A stretch of DNA of 53,281 nt. It comes from Desulfuromonadales bacterium. GTDB lineage: Bacteria > Desulfobacterota > Desulfuromonadia > Desulfuromonadales > JACZKF01. Shown here piece after piece: positions 36,282 to 44,856 of the stretch. The position numbers and the translations under genes are program-made. Position 1 is the first letter of the stretch. Every line of letters starts with the position of its first letter. The notes below the pieces were generated by a model. The model made no database searches, was not told the origin of the DNA, and saw only the letters and a program-made list of their open reading frames with translations. The stretch is from positions 1-53,281 of the forward strand of contig JARFUG010000014.1 of NCBI GenBank assembly GCA_029289095.1. The letters run 5' to 3'.

Positions 36282-36636
36282 AGGGCTGGGCCGGCTCGGT
36301 GTTTTCTGAACAAGCTCACTGTACCCCGCAGGGGATTAGGGGGGACATAGTTGTTGATCTACCGAAATTTAGATGGGGTAGGGATATAGTTAAAATTTGT
36401 AATTGTTCGCTGGGATTTAAAGATCTGTCGACATTTCCGCAGATTTCCCTGGCGATTCTGTTCGGATCCGTGGCTACTCTAAGGTCAATTTACCACAGAG
36501 GCACAGAGAACTCAGAGAAGTTCAAAGGCCAAGAGAGATCCCTGTTCCTTTGTGTCCTCAGTCGCTCTGCGGTTCAAGCTTTTCGGTTTTTGCCCGTTTG
36601 ATTGGTCAAGTTTGATTCAATAGGGGATTTTTTTTC
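36282..36636. other. Gene-free 355-bp stretch before pilD
   Basis: No convincing gene: a 100-codon frame at 36299-36601 lacks homology I can recognise and overlaps repeats. The stretch is AT-richer than pilD. It holds a CACAGAG-family inverted repeat at 36488-36575 and a GGGGATTAGGGGGGACA stretch near 36330 resembling one end of the element at 18766. Confidence 0.6.
36488..36575. repeat. CACAGAG-family inverted repeat
   Basis: ACCACAGAGGCACAGAGA at the left is a near-complement of the right end (TTTGTGTCC ... TCTGCGGT), so the unit can fold into a long imperfect hairpin. Related units occur at 45681 and 47075. Confidence 0.75.
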
Positions 36637-37407
36637 TTGGTTCACATCGCTTTTCCCGCCATCGCCTTCATCCTCGGAGCCGTCATCGGCTCTTTTCTCA
36701 ACGTCGTCATCTACCGCATCCCCGCCGGCGAGTCGATCGTCTCCCCGGGGTCGCGCTGCCCGCAATGCGGCACGGCCATCCGGTGGTATCAGAATATCCC
36801 CGTCCTGAGCTGGGCCGTTCTGAGGGGGCGCTGCGCCTCGTGCGGCATTTCCATCTCCGTGCGCTACCCATTTGTGGAGGCGCTCACCGGCGCTCTCTTC
36901 GTCCTCGTCTTTCTCGCCTTCGGCCTTCAAGGCGCCACCGTCGTGTATTGGGTCTTTGTTGCGGCGCTGGTGGCGATCACCTTCATCGATCTCGACCATC
37001 AGATCATCCCCGACGTCATCAGCCTCCCCGGCATTCCCGCCGGCTTCGCGGCCTCTTTTTTCGTTCCGTGGCTCTCCTGGAGCGATTCCCTCATCGGGAT
37101 CGTACTCGGCGGCGGGAGTCTCTATCTCGTGGCTGCAGGGTATGAGATCCTGACAAAGAAAGAGGGGATGGGGGGAGGGGACATCAAGCTGCTGGCAATG
37201 ATCGGCGCCTTTCTCGGCTGGCAGGCCGTTTTGCCGGTGATCTTTCTCAGTTCGCTCATCGGCTCTCTCATCGGCGTTCCTCTCATGCTCATCAAGAAAG
37301 CCGACGGCCGCCTGGCCATCCCCTTCGGACCATTTCTGGCACTCGGCGCCGTGATATACCTGCTCTGGGGCCGCCAAATCGTCTCCTGGTACTTTTCCTT
37401 TTTTTGA
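36637..37407 (+). CDS. pilD: Prepilin peptidase/N-methyltransferase PilD
   Basis: A 256-residue inner-membrane aspartic protease. The N-terminal cytoplasmic domain has SFLNVVIYRIP and the two zinc-type pairs CPQC and CASC; the catalytic Asp residues are in ITFIDLDHQIIPD and GGGDIKLLAMIG. About eight membrane segments. It cleaves and methylates all the prepilins encoded here (PilA, two sets of PilV/W/X and FimT-like). The start is TTG with AGGGGA upstream, sitting after a run of T. It lies upstream of pilM rather than next to pilC, as is common elsewhere. Confidence 0.95.
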   Translation: MVHIAFPAIAFILGAVIGSFLNVVIYRIPAGESIVSPGSRCPQCGTAIRWYQNIPVLSWAVLRGRCASCGISISVRYPFVEALTGALFVLVFLAFGLQGATVVYWVFVAALVAITFIDLDHQIIPDVISLPGIPAGFAASFFVPWLSWSDSLIGIVLGGGSLYLVAAGYEILTKKEGMGGGDIKLLAMIGAFLGWQAVLPVIFLSSLIGSLIGVPLMLIKKADGRLAIPFGPFLALGAVIYLLWGRQIVSWYFSFF

Positions 37408-37422
37408 AATGTCAGTTGAAAG

Positions 37423-37485
37423 CTCCTCACTCCTCTGCCCTCTGTCCTCTGTCCTTGCCTCTTGCTCCTGGCTCCTGGCTCCCGC
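37423..37485. repeat. Nine-word heptanucleotide array after pilD
   Basis: Nine 7-base words without an indel (63 bases). The word changes from CTCCTCA through GTCCTCT to CTCCTGG and CTCCCGC while the phase is kept. It ends 17 bases before the -35 box of the pilM promoter. Confidence 0.9.
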
Positions 37486-37501
37486 TTTCGTATTAATTCC
37501 T

Positions 37502-37530
37502 TTGACAACATACGTTTTAATAAATAGTAT
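37502..37530 (+). promoter_or_regulatory. Sigma-70 promoter of pilMNOPQ
   Basis: TTGACA, 17 bases, TAGTAT: perfect -35 and a fair -10 with ideal spacing, about 130 bases before the pilM start. Confidence 0.7.
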
Positions 37531-37544
37531 TAGCATCGTGCTAA
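37530..37544. promoter_or_regulatory. Dyad at the pilM transcription start, possible operator
   Basis: TTAGCA-TCG-TGCTAA is a perfect 6-bp dyad that begins at the last base of the -10 box and covers the expected start of transcription, a classic repressor position. The cognate protein is unknown. Confidence 0.45.
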
Positions 37545-37659
37545 ACGGGGATTCTTCCGCACTTTTCCCCCCTGCGGCTTTATGGTACGGGCTTTGCTTA
37601 AATTCCCCGGATGGTGGCTCCTGAGGACTCACTTCATCCTCTATAAGACGGGATCATAG

Positions 37660-38718
37660 ATGCTATTCAAGGGAAAAAAGGACATCGTCGGCATCGATAT
37701 CGGTTCGAGCTCCGTCAAGCTTGTCCAATTGCGGCAGGTCAAAGGCGCCTTTCAGCTCGTCAATGCCGGCGCGGCCCTTCTGCCGCCGGAGGTGATCGTT
37801 GACAACGCGGTCATGGATACGGGCACCCTGATTCAGACCCTCCGCGATCTCGTCGAGAGCCATAAAATCAAGACGAAAAATGTCGCCGCCTCGATTTCTG
37901 GCCATTCGGTCATCATCCGCAAGGTCCAGCTTCCGGTCATGACGCAGGACGAGGTTGAAGCCTCGATTCAGTGGGAGGCCGAACAGTACATCCCCTTCGA
38001 CATCTCCGAGGTGAACCTCGATTTCCAGATCCTCGGCCCCGATGACAAGGATCCCTCGGTCATGGCGGTCATCCTCGTTGCGGCCAAGAAGGATTTCGTC
38101 AGCGATTACATCTCGGTTTTCAGGGAAGCCGGGCTTAATCCTCAGGTCCTGGATGTCGACTGTTTCGCCCTCGAGAACGTCTTCGAGGCCAACTACCCCA
38201 TTACGGAAGGGGAGGTCGTCGCCCTGATCAACATGGGGGCGAGCGCCATGAACGTCAACATTCTGAAGGGTGGCATGTCGGCTTTCACCCGCGACATCCA
38301 GGTCGGCGGCAATGTTTTCAATGATGAAATCCAGAAACGACTTGGCCTCAGCGGCGAGGACGCTGAAATGGCCAAGCTGGGCAGTCAACTGGACGGAGTC
38401 GATCCGGAACTCGTGAAAGATGTGCTTGACGACTCGGCTGAAAGCCTCGCCCAGGAGTTGCAGCGATCCCTCGATTTCTTCTCGGCGACCTCTGGAGACC
38501 AGAAGGTCCAGAAAGTCTATATCACGGGCGGACTGTCCAGGATGCCGCAGATGAGAAAAGCCCTCGAGCAGCGTCTTGGGATATCCGTCGAACTGCTCGA
38601 TCCGTTTCGGGAGGTTGTCGTTAACGAGGCGCAGTTCGACCCGGATTATATCCGTGAGGTCGCCCCCATGCTTTCGGTGGCGACCGGGCTCGCCATGAGG
38701 AGGCTGGGCGACAAATGA
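37660..38718 (+). CDS. pilM: Type IV pilus alignment protein PilM
   Basis: A 352-residue cytoplasmic actin-like ATPase. It begins DIVGIDIGSSSVKLVQLRQV (phosphate-1 motif), has VEASIQWEAEQYIPFDISEV and KVYITGGLSRMP (adenosine motif). It binds the cytoplasmic INLLP motif of PilN and connects the PilN/PilO/PilP subcomplex to the motor. First gene of pilMNOPQ, downstream of a clear sigma-70 promoter; pilN overlaps its stop. Confidence 0.96.
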   Translation: MLFKGKKDIVGIDIGSSSVKLVQLRQVKGAFQLVNAGAALLPPEVIVDNAVMDTGTLIQTLRDLVESHKIKTKNVAASISGHSVIIRKVQLPVMTQDEVEASIQWEAEQYIPFDISEVNLDFQILGPDDKDPSVMAVILVAAKKDFVSDYISVFREAGLNPQVLDVDCFALENVFEANYPITEGEVVALINMGASAMNVNILKGGMSAFTRDIQVGGNVFNDEIQKRLGLSGEDAEMAKLGSQLDGVDPELVKDVLDDSAESLAQELQRSLDFFSATSGDQKVQKVYITGGLSRMPQMRKALEQRLGISVELLDPFREVVVNEAQFDPDYIREVAPMLSVATGLAMRRLGDK

Positions 38719-39317
38719 TAAGGATCAATCTTCTTCCCGTCAAAGCGGTCCAGCGCAAAGAGAAGCTCCGCGGGCAACTCGTCGTCCTCGGGCTCTCGCT
38801 CGTTCTGGCGGGCGCAGGATGCGCCGCGGCGTACGCCTCCATCGTCTCGAAGATCGAAGCCGAGAACGAGGCGATCGACCGCACCCAGAACGAACTCAAT
38901 CAGTTGAGACGCACCTTGGGGGAGGTGGCGCAATACAAGAAGCTGCAGGGCGAGGTCGAAGCCAAGCTCGGGGTGCTCGCACAGTTGAAGGAGGCCCGCT
39001 CGGGCCCTGTGAAATTGCTCGACGAGCTCAGCAACGCCCTTCCGGAGAGGCTCTGGCTGACCTCTTTCAGGGAGACAGGTGGAAACGTCACCATGAGCGG
39101 CATCGGGCTCAATGAAAAGACCGTCGCAGAGTTCCTCAGGAACCTCGAAGCGTCCCCCTATTATCGGAATGTCGAATTGCGGGTCATCGAGCAGATTACC
39201 CAGGGAGATCAGAGGTTGCACAAGTTCGACCTGACCTGTCGGGTCGCCGGAGCTCCCGCGCCTCCTCCGGCCTCGCAGCCGGGCCGAAACCCTCAGCGCC
39301 CCCCTGCCAGACGATGA
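38715..39317 (+). CDS. pilN: Type IV pilus alignment protein PilN
   Basis: A 200-residue inner-membrane protein. The N-terminal MIRINLLPVK motif is the PilM-binding segment; one membrane helix follows (VLGLSLVLAGAGCAAAYA), then a coiled coil (about 50-90) and a periplasmic ferredoxin-like domain. The C-terminal ~25 residues are Pro- and Arg-rich. It overlaps pilM by 4 bases. Confidence 0.93.
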   Translation: MIRINLLPVKAVQRKEKLRGQLVVLGLSLVLAGAGCAAAYASIVSKIEAENEAIDRTQNELNQLRRTLGEVAQYKKLQGEVEAKLGVLAQLKEARSGPVKLLDELSNALPERLWLTSFRETGGNVTMSGIGLNEKTVAEFLRNLEASPYYRNVELRVIEQITQGDQRLHKFDLTCRVAGAPAPPPASQPGRNPQRPPARR

Positions 39318-39326
39318 GGTGAATTG

Positions 39327-39902
39327 ATGAACCCCCGTATAGAACAGATCCTCAAGCTCCCCGCCTACCAGCGCGGCGCTATCCTTGTCGTCCTGCTGGC
39401 GGTGCTGGTAGGAGCGTTCGTCTTTCTGGTCTACCTTCCGAAACAGGAAGAACTTGCCGGCCTCGAACAGAGGCATGCCCAGCTCCAATCCCGCCTCCAG
39501 GAAGACCGGCGCATTGCGCGGGACCTTCCGAAATTCAAGGCGGAGTACGAGAAGCTCCAGGAGCAGCTCGCAAATGCCCTGACCGAACTTCCCAACGAGA
39601 AGGAAATCCCGGCTCTTCTGACGACCATTGCGGCTCTCGCTCGGGACAACGGTCTCGACGTCGTGCGTTTCCGCCCCGGCAATGAAGCGCCCAGAGGTTT
39701 CTATGCCAATGTCCCCGTGGAGTTGAGACTCGTCGGTTCCTATCACGAGATCGCCATGTTCTTCAACGCGGTATCGCATCTCTCTCGCATCGTCAACATC
39801 GATAACCTCAACATGGGCAATGCACGAAGCGCTGACGGGAGAACGACCTTGACGGTGGAGTGCATGGCGACAACCTTTCGCTTTATCGAGGGAGCCAAAT
39901 GA
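39327..39902 (+). CDS. pilO: Type IV pilus alignment protein PilO
   Basis: A 191-residue protein with one N-terminal membrane helix (GAILVVLLAVLVGAFVFLVY), a coiled coil and a periplasmic domain; NEKEIPALLTTIAALARDNG and the end VECMATTFRFIE are typical PilO. ATG 39327 was chosen with GAGGT six bases upstream over TTG 39324. It heterodimerises with PilN and overlaps pilP by 4 bases. Confidence 0.93.
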   Translation: MNPRIEQILKLPAYQRGAILVVLLAVLVGAFVFLVYLPKQEELAGLEQRHAQLQSRLQEDRRIARDLPKFKAEYEKLQEQLANALTELPNEKEIPALLTTIAALARDNGLDVVRFRPGNEAPRGFYANVPVELRLVGSYHEIAMFFNAVSHLSRIVNIDNLNMGNARSADGRTTLTVECMATTFRFIEGAK

Positions 39903-40411
39903 AACCTGCGATCCGGGCTCTTGCCGCTGGTCTGATTGTGCTTCTCAGCGCCTGCGGGAAGGAAGAACCACCTCCTTCCATGCCTGAGGCTCCCAGGCGA
40001 ACCGCCGCTCCAGCGCCACAAGTCGAAGCGCCGCAGGAGGTCGCCGAGGAAAAGGAACAGCTCTACGTCTACAACCCTGCAGGACGTCGGGATCCTTTCG
40101 AGCCTCTCCTCATGGTCAGGAGGCCTGTCGTGGAGAGCGAAGCTCCACTCACCCCCCTTCAGACCTTCGAGCTGACACAGCTCCGCCTGACCGGCGTCAT
40201 CATCGGCAAAGGCGCCCCCCGGGCGATGGTCGTCGCGCCGGACGGGAAGGCCTACATACTGGAGCGTGGAATACGGGTAGGGAGAAACAACGGCGTGGTC
40301 AAGGACATCCGCAGGGACGCGGTGCTCGTCGAAGAGCGTTATTACGATTTTTCCGGCGAAGTGCGCACGAACGTTCTCGAAATCACACTTCCGAAGCGGG
40401 AAGGAGTTTAA
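39899..40411 (+). CDS. pilP: Type IV pilus lipoprotein PilP
   Basis: A 170-residue lipoprotein with lipobox LSAC (Cys19), a proline-rich linker, then the PilP homology domain (RDPFEPLL, LRLTGVIIGKGAPRAMV). It links PilN/PilO to the secretin PilQ. The ATGA start overlaps the pilO stop; an in-frame GTG at 39860 would ruin the signal peptide. Lipidation would use Lgt, encoded at 50344. Confidence 0.93.
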   Translation: MKPAIRALAAGLIVLLSACGKEEPPPSMPEAPRRTAAPAPQVEAPQEVAEEKEQLYVYNPAGRRDPFEPLLMVRRPVVESEAPLTPLQTFELTQLRLTGVIIGKGAPRAMVVAPDGKAYILERGIRVGRNNGVVKDIRRDAVLVEERYYDFSGEVRTNVLEITLPKREGV

Positions 40412-40415
40412 TGTC

Positions 40416-42632
40416 ATGGTGAATGGCCTTTTCATGCGGACCAGAGGCAAAATCCCGATTCTAACGGCGCTTCTGCTCCTCGTCTGCCTCGGAGGCGTTG
40501 CCGGTGGCGAGGACGCTGCGGCGCCTGACCGCGCCTCTACGGTGACGGCTGTCGAAATCGGCAGCGCACAAACCCTCCTTCAGGCGGACGGCCCCATAGG
40601 TCGCTACCGGTTCTTTCGCCTCGACGAGCCCCACCGGCTCGTCGTCGATCTCTATGATGTCCGCCCCGGGTTCGACGAGCGCTCCTTCTCAGGGACCGGC
40701 GCTCTCGAGCGTGTGCGGGTCGGCATTTTCGACGACAGGACGCGGTTCGTTTTCGATGCGCCTGAGAATGTCGTCGCCTCCGCCCAGGTCCGACCGGAGG
40801 GGAATGCCATCGCCGTCTCCTTCCCGAGCGGCGCCGGGACGGCTTCGGCAGCGGCCGAGCGCCCTCGCGCATCCGCAGCGCCCGTTCCGCCGCCTTCCGC
40901 TTCCCCTCGCATCTCCGTAACGGCCGTCGAATTCGAGGTGAAAGGGGGGAAATCGATCCTGACCGTCGATCTCTCCGGCTCCACAGAGATCGTCGAGCCT
41001 GTCTTCAGCGGGAACGTCGTGCGCTTCGGCGTGGTCAACGCATCCATTGATCGGGCGCTGCGCCGCACCATCGACACGTCCGCCTTCCCAAGCGCCATCC
41101 TGCGAATCACCCCCTATACGGCTCTTGAACATGGCCGGCAGGAGGTTCGATTCGCCACGGAGCTGAAAGGCGATGTCCCCTATGCCCTTCGCCGAGAAGG
41201 GAACCGCCTCATTTTCGAAGTCGAAAACCGACAGTTCGCCCAGGCCCCTGCGCCCGCTGTCGAGACGCAGAGACTTCCGGTGCTCAATGCCTCGCCCGAA
41301 AGCCGTCCCCGGCCCGAAGCCGCCACCGCTCCTGCTGCCGCGGTTCCTCCTTCAACGGGTTCCCCCGTCATCACGATGACCGGCGCCGAGACCGCCGTCG
41401 CCGCGCCAAGGGGAAGAGAGTACGGCGGCGAGAGGATCTCCCTCGTCTTCGACAACGCCGATATCCGCAGCATCCTTCAGCTCATCGGCGAGGTGAGCAA
41501 CCTCAACATCATCGCCAGCGAGGCGGTCCGCGGAACAGTCACCCTGCGCCTTGTCGACGTTCCCTGGGACCAGGCTCTCGATCTCATTCTCGAAACGAAC
41601 GGTCTCGGGATGCTGCGCGACGGCAACGTCGTGCGCATTCTTCCCCGCGGTGAAATCCGTGCCATGCGTCAGGCGGAGCTCACCGCTGCCCGGGACGAGA
41701 GACAACTCGAGCCGCTTATAACGCAGGTCATCCCCGTTTCCTATGCCGATCTCGGCGCGATCGTCGGACCTTCCCGTGAACTGCTCACCGACCGCGGAAA
41801 GGTCACCGCCGATCCCCGCAACAAGCAGATCATCGTTACTGACATCTCTCCGATCATCGATGAGGTCAGGCGCCTCGTCCGCATTCTCGACACCCCCGAG
41901 CGCCAGGTCATGATCGAGGCGAGGATCGTCGAAGCCAACTCAACCTTCCAGCGCGATCTCGGCGTCCGGTGGGGTATTTCCCACAGGCCTGAAACGGGCG
42001 ATATCAGCCGAATCGATGTCGGCATGGGGGGCGGCTTTCTTGTTCCGCTCCCCGCACCTGGAACTGCCGGCACCTCCGCGGGTCTCGGCAGCGGCATCAC
42101 CTTTGGACGCCTCGGCATCGACAGCACCGTCCTCGATCTGCGCATTTCCGCTCTTGAGAACGCCGGGCACGGCAAGGTCGTCTCCACTCCTCGCGTGACC
42201 ACACTCAACGGCGGCAGGGCATTGATCTCGCAGGGGACGAAAATTCCCTATCAGACCGTGAGCGACCAGGGTACGCAGACGCAGTTCGAGAACGCCGAAC
42301 TGCGCCTTGAAGTCTCTCCGGTCATCAATCCCGACAATAGCGTAATCCTCGATATCCGGGCCTCCAACAGCTCTGTGGGTGCAACCGTGCCCACGGGCCT
42401 CGGAGGCACCGCTATCGCCATCGATGAAAGAAGGGCCGAGACCAAAGTCCTCGTGCGCGACGGCGAGACGACGGTCATTGGCGGCATCTTCGTCGAGAGC
42501 GAGCGCGAGAGCGAGGTTGGAGTTCCCCTGCTCATGAGGGTCCCCATTCTCGGTCACTTCTTCAAGTCGACCACGACGGCCAGCGAGCGCCGCGAACTGC
42601 TCGTCTTCATCACGCCGCGCATTTTGAACTAG
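40416..42632 (+). CDS. pilQ: Type IV pilus secretin PilQ
   Basis: A 738-residue outer-membrane secretin with a signal peptide, two AMIN domains (about 40-135 and 165-270) that bind peptidoglycan in homologues, a Pro/Ala linker, an STN/N0 domain (VFDNADIRSILQLIGEVSNL), an N1 domain with IIVTDISP, and the secretin domain from about 490 (VMIEARIVEANSTFQRDLGV, and ERRELLVFITPRIL at the end). It forms the exit channel for the pilus. AAGGAG lies nine bases upstream of the ATG at 40416. Confidence 0.96.
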   Translation: MVNGLFMRTRGKIPILTALLLLVCLGGVAGGEDAAAPDRASTVTAVEIGSAQTLLQADGPIGRYRFFRLDEPHRLVVDLYDVRPGFDERSFSGTGALERVRVGIFDDRTRFVFDAPENVVASAQVRPEGNAIAVSFPSGAGTASAAAERPRASAAPVPPPSASPRISVTAVEFEVKGGKSILTVDLSGSTEIVEPVFSGNVVRFGVVNASIDRALRRTIDTSAFPSAILRITPYTALEHGRQEVRFATELKGDVPYALRREGNRLIFEVENRQFAQAPAPAVETQRLPVLNASPESRPRPEAATAPAAAVPPSTGSPVITMTGAETAVAAPRGREYGGERISLVFDNADIRSILQLIGEVSNLNIIASEAVRGTVTLRLVDVPWDQALDLILETNGLGMLRDGNVVRILPRGEIRAMRQAELTAARDERQLEPLITQVIPVSYADLGAIVGPSRELLTDRGKVTADPRNKQIIVTDISPIIDEVRRLVRILDTPERQVMIEARIVEANSTFQRDLGVRWGISHRPETGDISRIDVGMGGGFLVPLPAPGTAGTSAGLGSGITFGRLGIDSTVLDLRISALENAGHGKVVSTPRVTTLNGGRALISQGTKIPYQTVSDQGTQTQFENAELRLEVSPVINPDNSVILDIRASNSSVGATVPTGLGGTAIAIDERRAETKVLVRDGETTVIGGIFVESERESEVGVPLLMRVPILGHFFKSTTTASERRELLVFITPRILN

Positions 42633-42642
42633 TGTAAGATCG

Positions 42643-42663
42643 GTGACTGGTGACTGGTGACTG
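42643..42663. repeat. Three-copy heptanucleotide repeat after pilQ
   Basis: GTGACTG three times in perfect tandem, starting 11 bases after the pilQ stop. Confidence 0.8.
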
Positions 42664-42712
42664 GCGGGTTTGCTTCTGGATGTGAGCTTCTGTAAAATCT
42701 GATTGATCTCCG

Positions 42713-42742
42713 GAAGAGGACAGGTTCATCCCTGTCCTCTTC
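42713..42742 (+). terminator. Perfect 12-bp hairpin between pilQ and aroK
   Basis: GAAGAGGACAGG at 42713-42724 pairs with CCTGTCCTCTTC at 42731-42742; loop TTCATC. No T-run follows, so it may be an attenuator or stabilising hairpin rather than a classical terminator. Confidence 0.5.
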
Positions 42743-42772
42743 TGATTGCGCCCTTTCACCCGGACAGGTCCG

Positions 42773-43315
42773 ATGCGCGACGAGCGAAATATCATTCTCA
42801 TCGGCTTCATGGGGTCGGGCAAAAGCACCGTGGCCGAGGTCCTCCACGGGATGGGCTTCGATTGCATCGACCTCGACGCGCTGATCGTCGAGCGCAGCGG
42901 TCGCACCATCCCAGAGATCTTCGCACGGGACGGGGAAGGCGTTTTCCGCGATCTCGAAACCGAGGCCCTTCGCTCCCTGGCAGGCCTTCGACGGGCTGTC
43001 GTTTCCACCGGCGGCGGGATCGTCGGTCGGGAGGAGAACTGGATTCTCATGAAGGCGCTCGGAACCATCGTCTATCTACAAGCCGGATGGGAGACGCTGC
43101 GCACCCGCCTCGCCGCAGGGGAGGGGAGACCCTTGGCCGATAAGAGCGACTGGTCCAAGGTCGAAGCCTTGTGGCGGCGCCGTCTCCCCCTCTACGAAAA
43201 GGCCGATCTCATCGTCGATACAGACGACCGCACTCCCGAGGAAGTTGCGGAGAGGATTATGAAGGCAGTATCCAGGAGTTGGGAGTTAGGAGTTACCTCC
43301 CCCGGCCCCTCCTAA
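42773..43315 (+). CDS. aroK: Shikimate kinase
   Basis: A 180-residue enzyme (shikimate to shikimate 3-phosphate). Walker A IGFMGSGKST, then GFDCIDLDALIVERSGRTIPEIF, GEGVFRDLETEAL and the STGGGIV motif, and the lid region RTRLAAGEGRPL. ATG 42773 fits the family start; a TTG at 42746 is in frame. The last ~12 residues (SWELGVTSPGPS) are encoded by repeat DNA (GGAGTTA words and a GGAGGGG element), not by family sequence. Confidence 0.93.
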   Translation: MRDERNIILIGFMGSGKSTVAEVLHGMGFDCIDLDALIVERSGRTIPEIFARDGEGVFRDLETEALRSLAGLRRAVVSTGGGIVGREENWILMKALGTIVYLQAGWETLRTRLAAGEGRPLADKSDWSKVEALWRRRLPLYEKADLIVDTDDRTPEEVAERIMKAVSRSWELGVTSPGPS

Positions 43316-43374
43316 AATAGGAGGGGAGAAAAAACTCCCCCTCCTTGATTAGGAGGGGGTTGGGGGGTGGTAGA
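43275..43374. repeat. Heptanucleotide words plus GGAGGGG dyad element at end of aroK
   Basis: GGAGTTG/GGAGTTA words at 43275-43295 run into two dyads: CCCCTCCT-AAAAT-AGGAGGGG and CCCCCTCCTTG-ATTAGGAGGGGG. A GGGGGGTGGTAG half follows. The aroK stop lies inside. Confidence 0.85.
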
Positions 43375-43414
43375 AGAACAACTGACGGCCGTGCAGCGGC
43401 CTTTTGGAGTTTCG

Positions 43415-44509
43415 ATGAAAAAACTGACTGTCGGTCTTGGCGATCGCAGTTATCCGATCTGGATCGGCGCCGACATTCTTGCGCGCCTGGGCGAAGCCCT
43501 GCGCGAAGTCTCTTTTCCGAAGCGCATCGCCGTCGTGAGCAACCCGACGGTCTTCGAGCGCTATGGGGAGACGGTGCTCGATTCGCTCGGCAATGCCGGG
43601 ATGAACGCTTCGGTGATCACCATTCCGGACGGCGAATCGCACAAGGACCTCCAGACTCTCGAGACTGTGTACGATGCGCTCATCGCCGGCGGCTTCGATC
43701 GGGGGAGCGCTCTCGTCGCCCTCGGCGGGGGGGTCGTGGGCGACCTTGCCGGGTTCGCCGCCGCAACGTTTCTGCGCGGCATCCCCTTCGCCCAGGTCCC
43801 GACGACCCTCCTTTCGCAGGTCGACAGCTCGGTAGGGGGAAAGACGGGAGTCAACCACCGCCTCGGCAAGAACCTCATCGGCGCCTTTTATCAGCCGATG
43901 CACGTGCACATCGATGTTGCGACCCTCCGGTCCCTCCCCGCCAGGGAGTTTGCCGCCGGGATGGCCGAAGTCGTCAAATACGGCGTCATCCGTGACCGGG
44001 AGTTCTTCGATCAACTTGCGACGTCCCGCGACCGTCTCCTTCAGCAGGAGCCGGAGGCGCTCGTGGAGGCGGTGAAGAGGTCTTGCCAAATCAAGGCCGA
44101 TGTTGTAGAAAGTGACGAAAAAGAGAGCTCTTTGCGCGCCATTCTGAACTTCGGCCACACCTTCGGCCATGCCGTGGAGACCCTTTCCGGATACGGCGAG
44201 TTCCGCCATGGTGAAGCGGTCGCCATCGGGATGGTCGCTGCCGCGCTGGCGTCAAGGAGCCTCGGCCTGTGCTCCCGGGAGGATGTGCTCGAGATCCGCG
44301 ATCTTCTCACGGCCCTGCAGCTTCCCACGACTCCCCCGCCTTTCTCTCTCGAGGCTTACCTGAAGGCGATGGGCCGGGACAAGAAGGTCAAGGGGGGGAT
44401 GCTCCGCATGGTGCTCAACCGGGGGATCGGCGACTGCGCCATCACCGAGATTCCCGATCCGGAAACCCTCTTCAGGAATGTCCTCTCGGAATGGAATTCT
44501 CTCCTTTAG
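43415..44509 (+). CDS. aroB: 3-Dehydroquinate synthase
   Basis: A 364-residue NAD- and metal-dependent enzyme making 3-dehydroquinate from DAHP. Evidence: PDGESHKDLQTLETVYDALI, GGGVVGDLAGFAAATFLRGI (NAD loop), QVPTTLLSQVDSSVGGKTGV, LNFGHTFGHAVE (metal His) and the KKVKGGMLRMVL region. ATG 43415 is preceded by GGAG; upstream in-frame codons to 43367 lie in the repeat. It follows aroK, as in many bacteria. Confidence 0.96.
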   Translation: MKKLTVGLGDRSYPIWIGADILARLGEALREVSFPKRIAVVSNPTVFERYGETVLDSLGNAGMNASVITIPDGESHKDLQTLETVYDALIAGGFDRGSALVALGGGVVGDLAGFAAATFLRGIPFAQVPTTLLSQVDSSVGGKTGVNHRLGKNLIGAFYQPMHVHIDVATLRSLPAREFAAGMAEVVKYGVIRDREFFDQLATSRDRLLQQEPEALVEAVKRSCQIKADVVESDEKESSLRAILNFGHTFGHAVETLSGYGEFRHGEAVAIGMVAAALASRSLGLCSREDVLEIRDLLTALQLPTTPPPFSLEAYLKAMGRDKKVKGGMLRMVLNRGIGDCAITEIPDPETLFRNVLSEWNSLL

Positions 44510-44532
44510 TGAGTTGGGAGGCCTGATCTGCC

Positions 44533-44856
44533 ATGACCGATTATCTCCACCGTCCCCCTGCAGGGGAGCCTGACGATCCGATCGCCACCCCCACCATCGC
44601 CGCCATCTACCTTCGGCAGGGACTCCCGCATCGGGCGCTGAAAGTCTACCGGAACCTCGTCAAGCGCGATCCTTCGAACGCTGCGCTGCGCCGCCAGATG
44701 GATGAGCTTGAAGCGCGCATCCGTGCCGAAGACGAGGCCATCCGCGAGAAACGCGAGGAGAGCGCCGCCAGCCATCCCGCGTTGCTCGCCGACCGGCAGG
44801 TGGCGCTCCTTTCCCTCTGGCTCGAAGCCGTCACGAGGAGGAAACGGCATGTTTAA
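44533..44856 (+). CDS. Small helical TPR-like protein of unknown function
   Basis: A 107-residue protein. The segment ATPTIAAIYLRQGLPHRALKVYRNLVKRDP is a single TPR-like unit; the rest is a charged helix (DELEARIRAEDEAIREKREE). No membrane segment. It lies between aroB and a roadblock/LC7 gene, overlapping the latter by 8 bases. Similar small genes occur at this place in Geobacter relatives as far as I recall. A partner role for the next gene product is inference. Confidence 0.65.
   Translation: MTDYLHRPPAGEPDDPIATPTIAAIYLRQGLPHRALKVYRNLVKRDPSNAALRRQMDELEARIRAEDEAIREKREESAASHPALLADRQVALLSLWLEAVTRRKRHV

Noticed and set aside
36299-36601. 100-codon frame between the TPR-like gene and pilD
   Set aside because: Overlaps a CACAGAG repeat, has no recognisable domain and poor codon use.
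37545-37659. Cyclic-dinucleotide (GEMM) riboswitch before pilM, as in some Geobacter
   Set aside because: The conserved GEMM core and tetraloop-receptor text could not be found here or in the other gaps.
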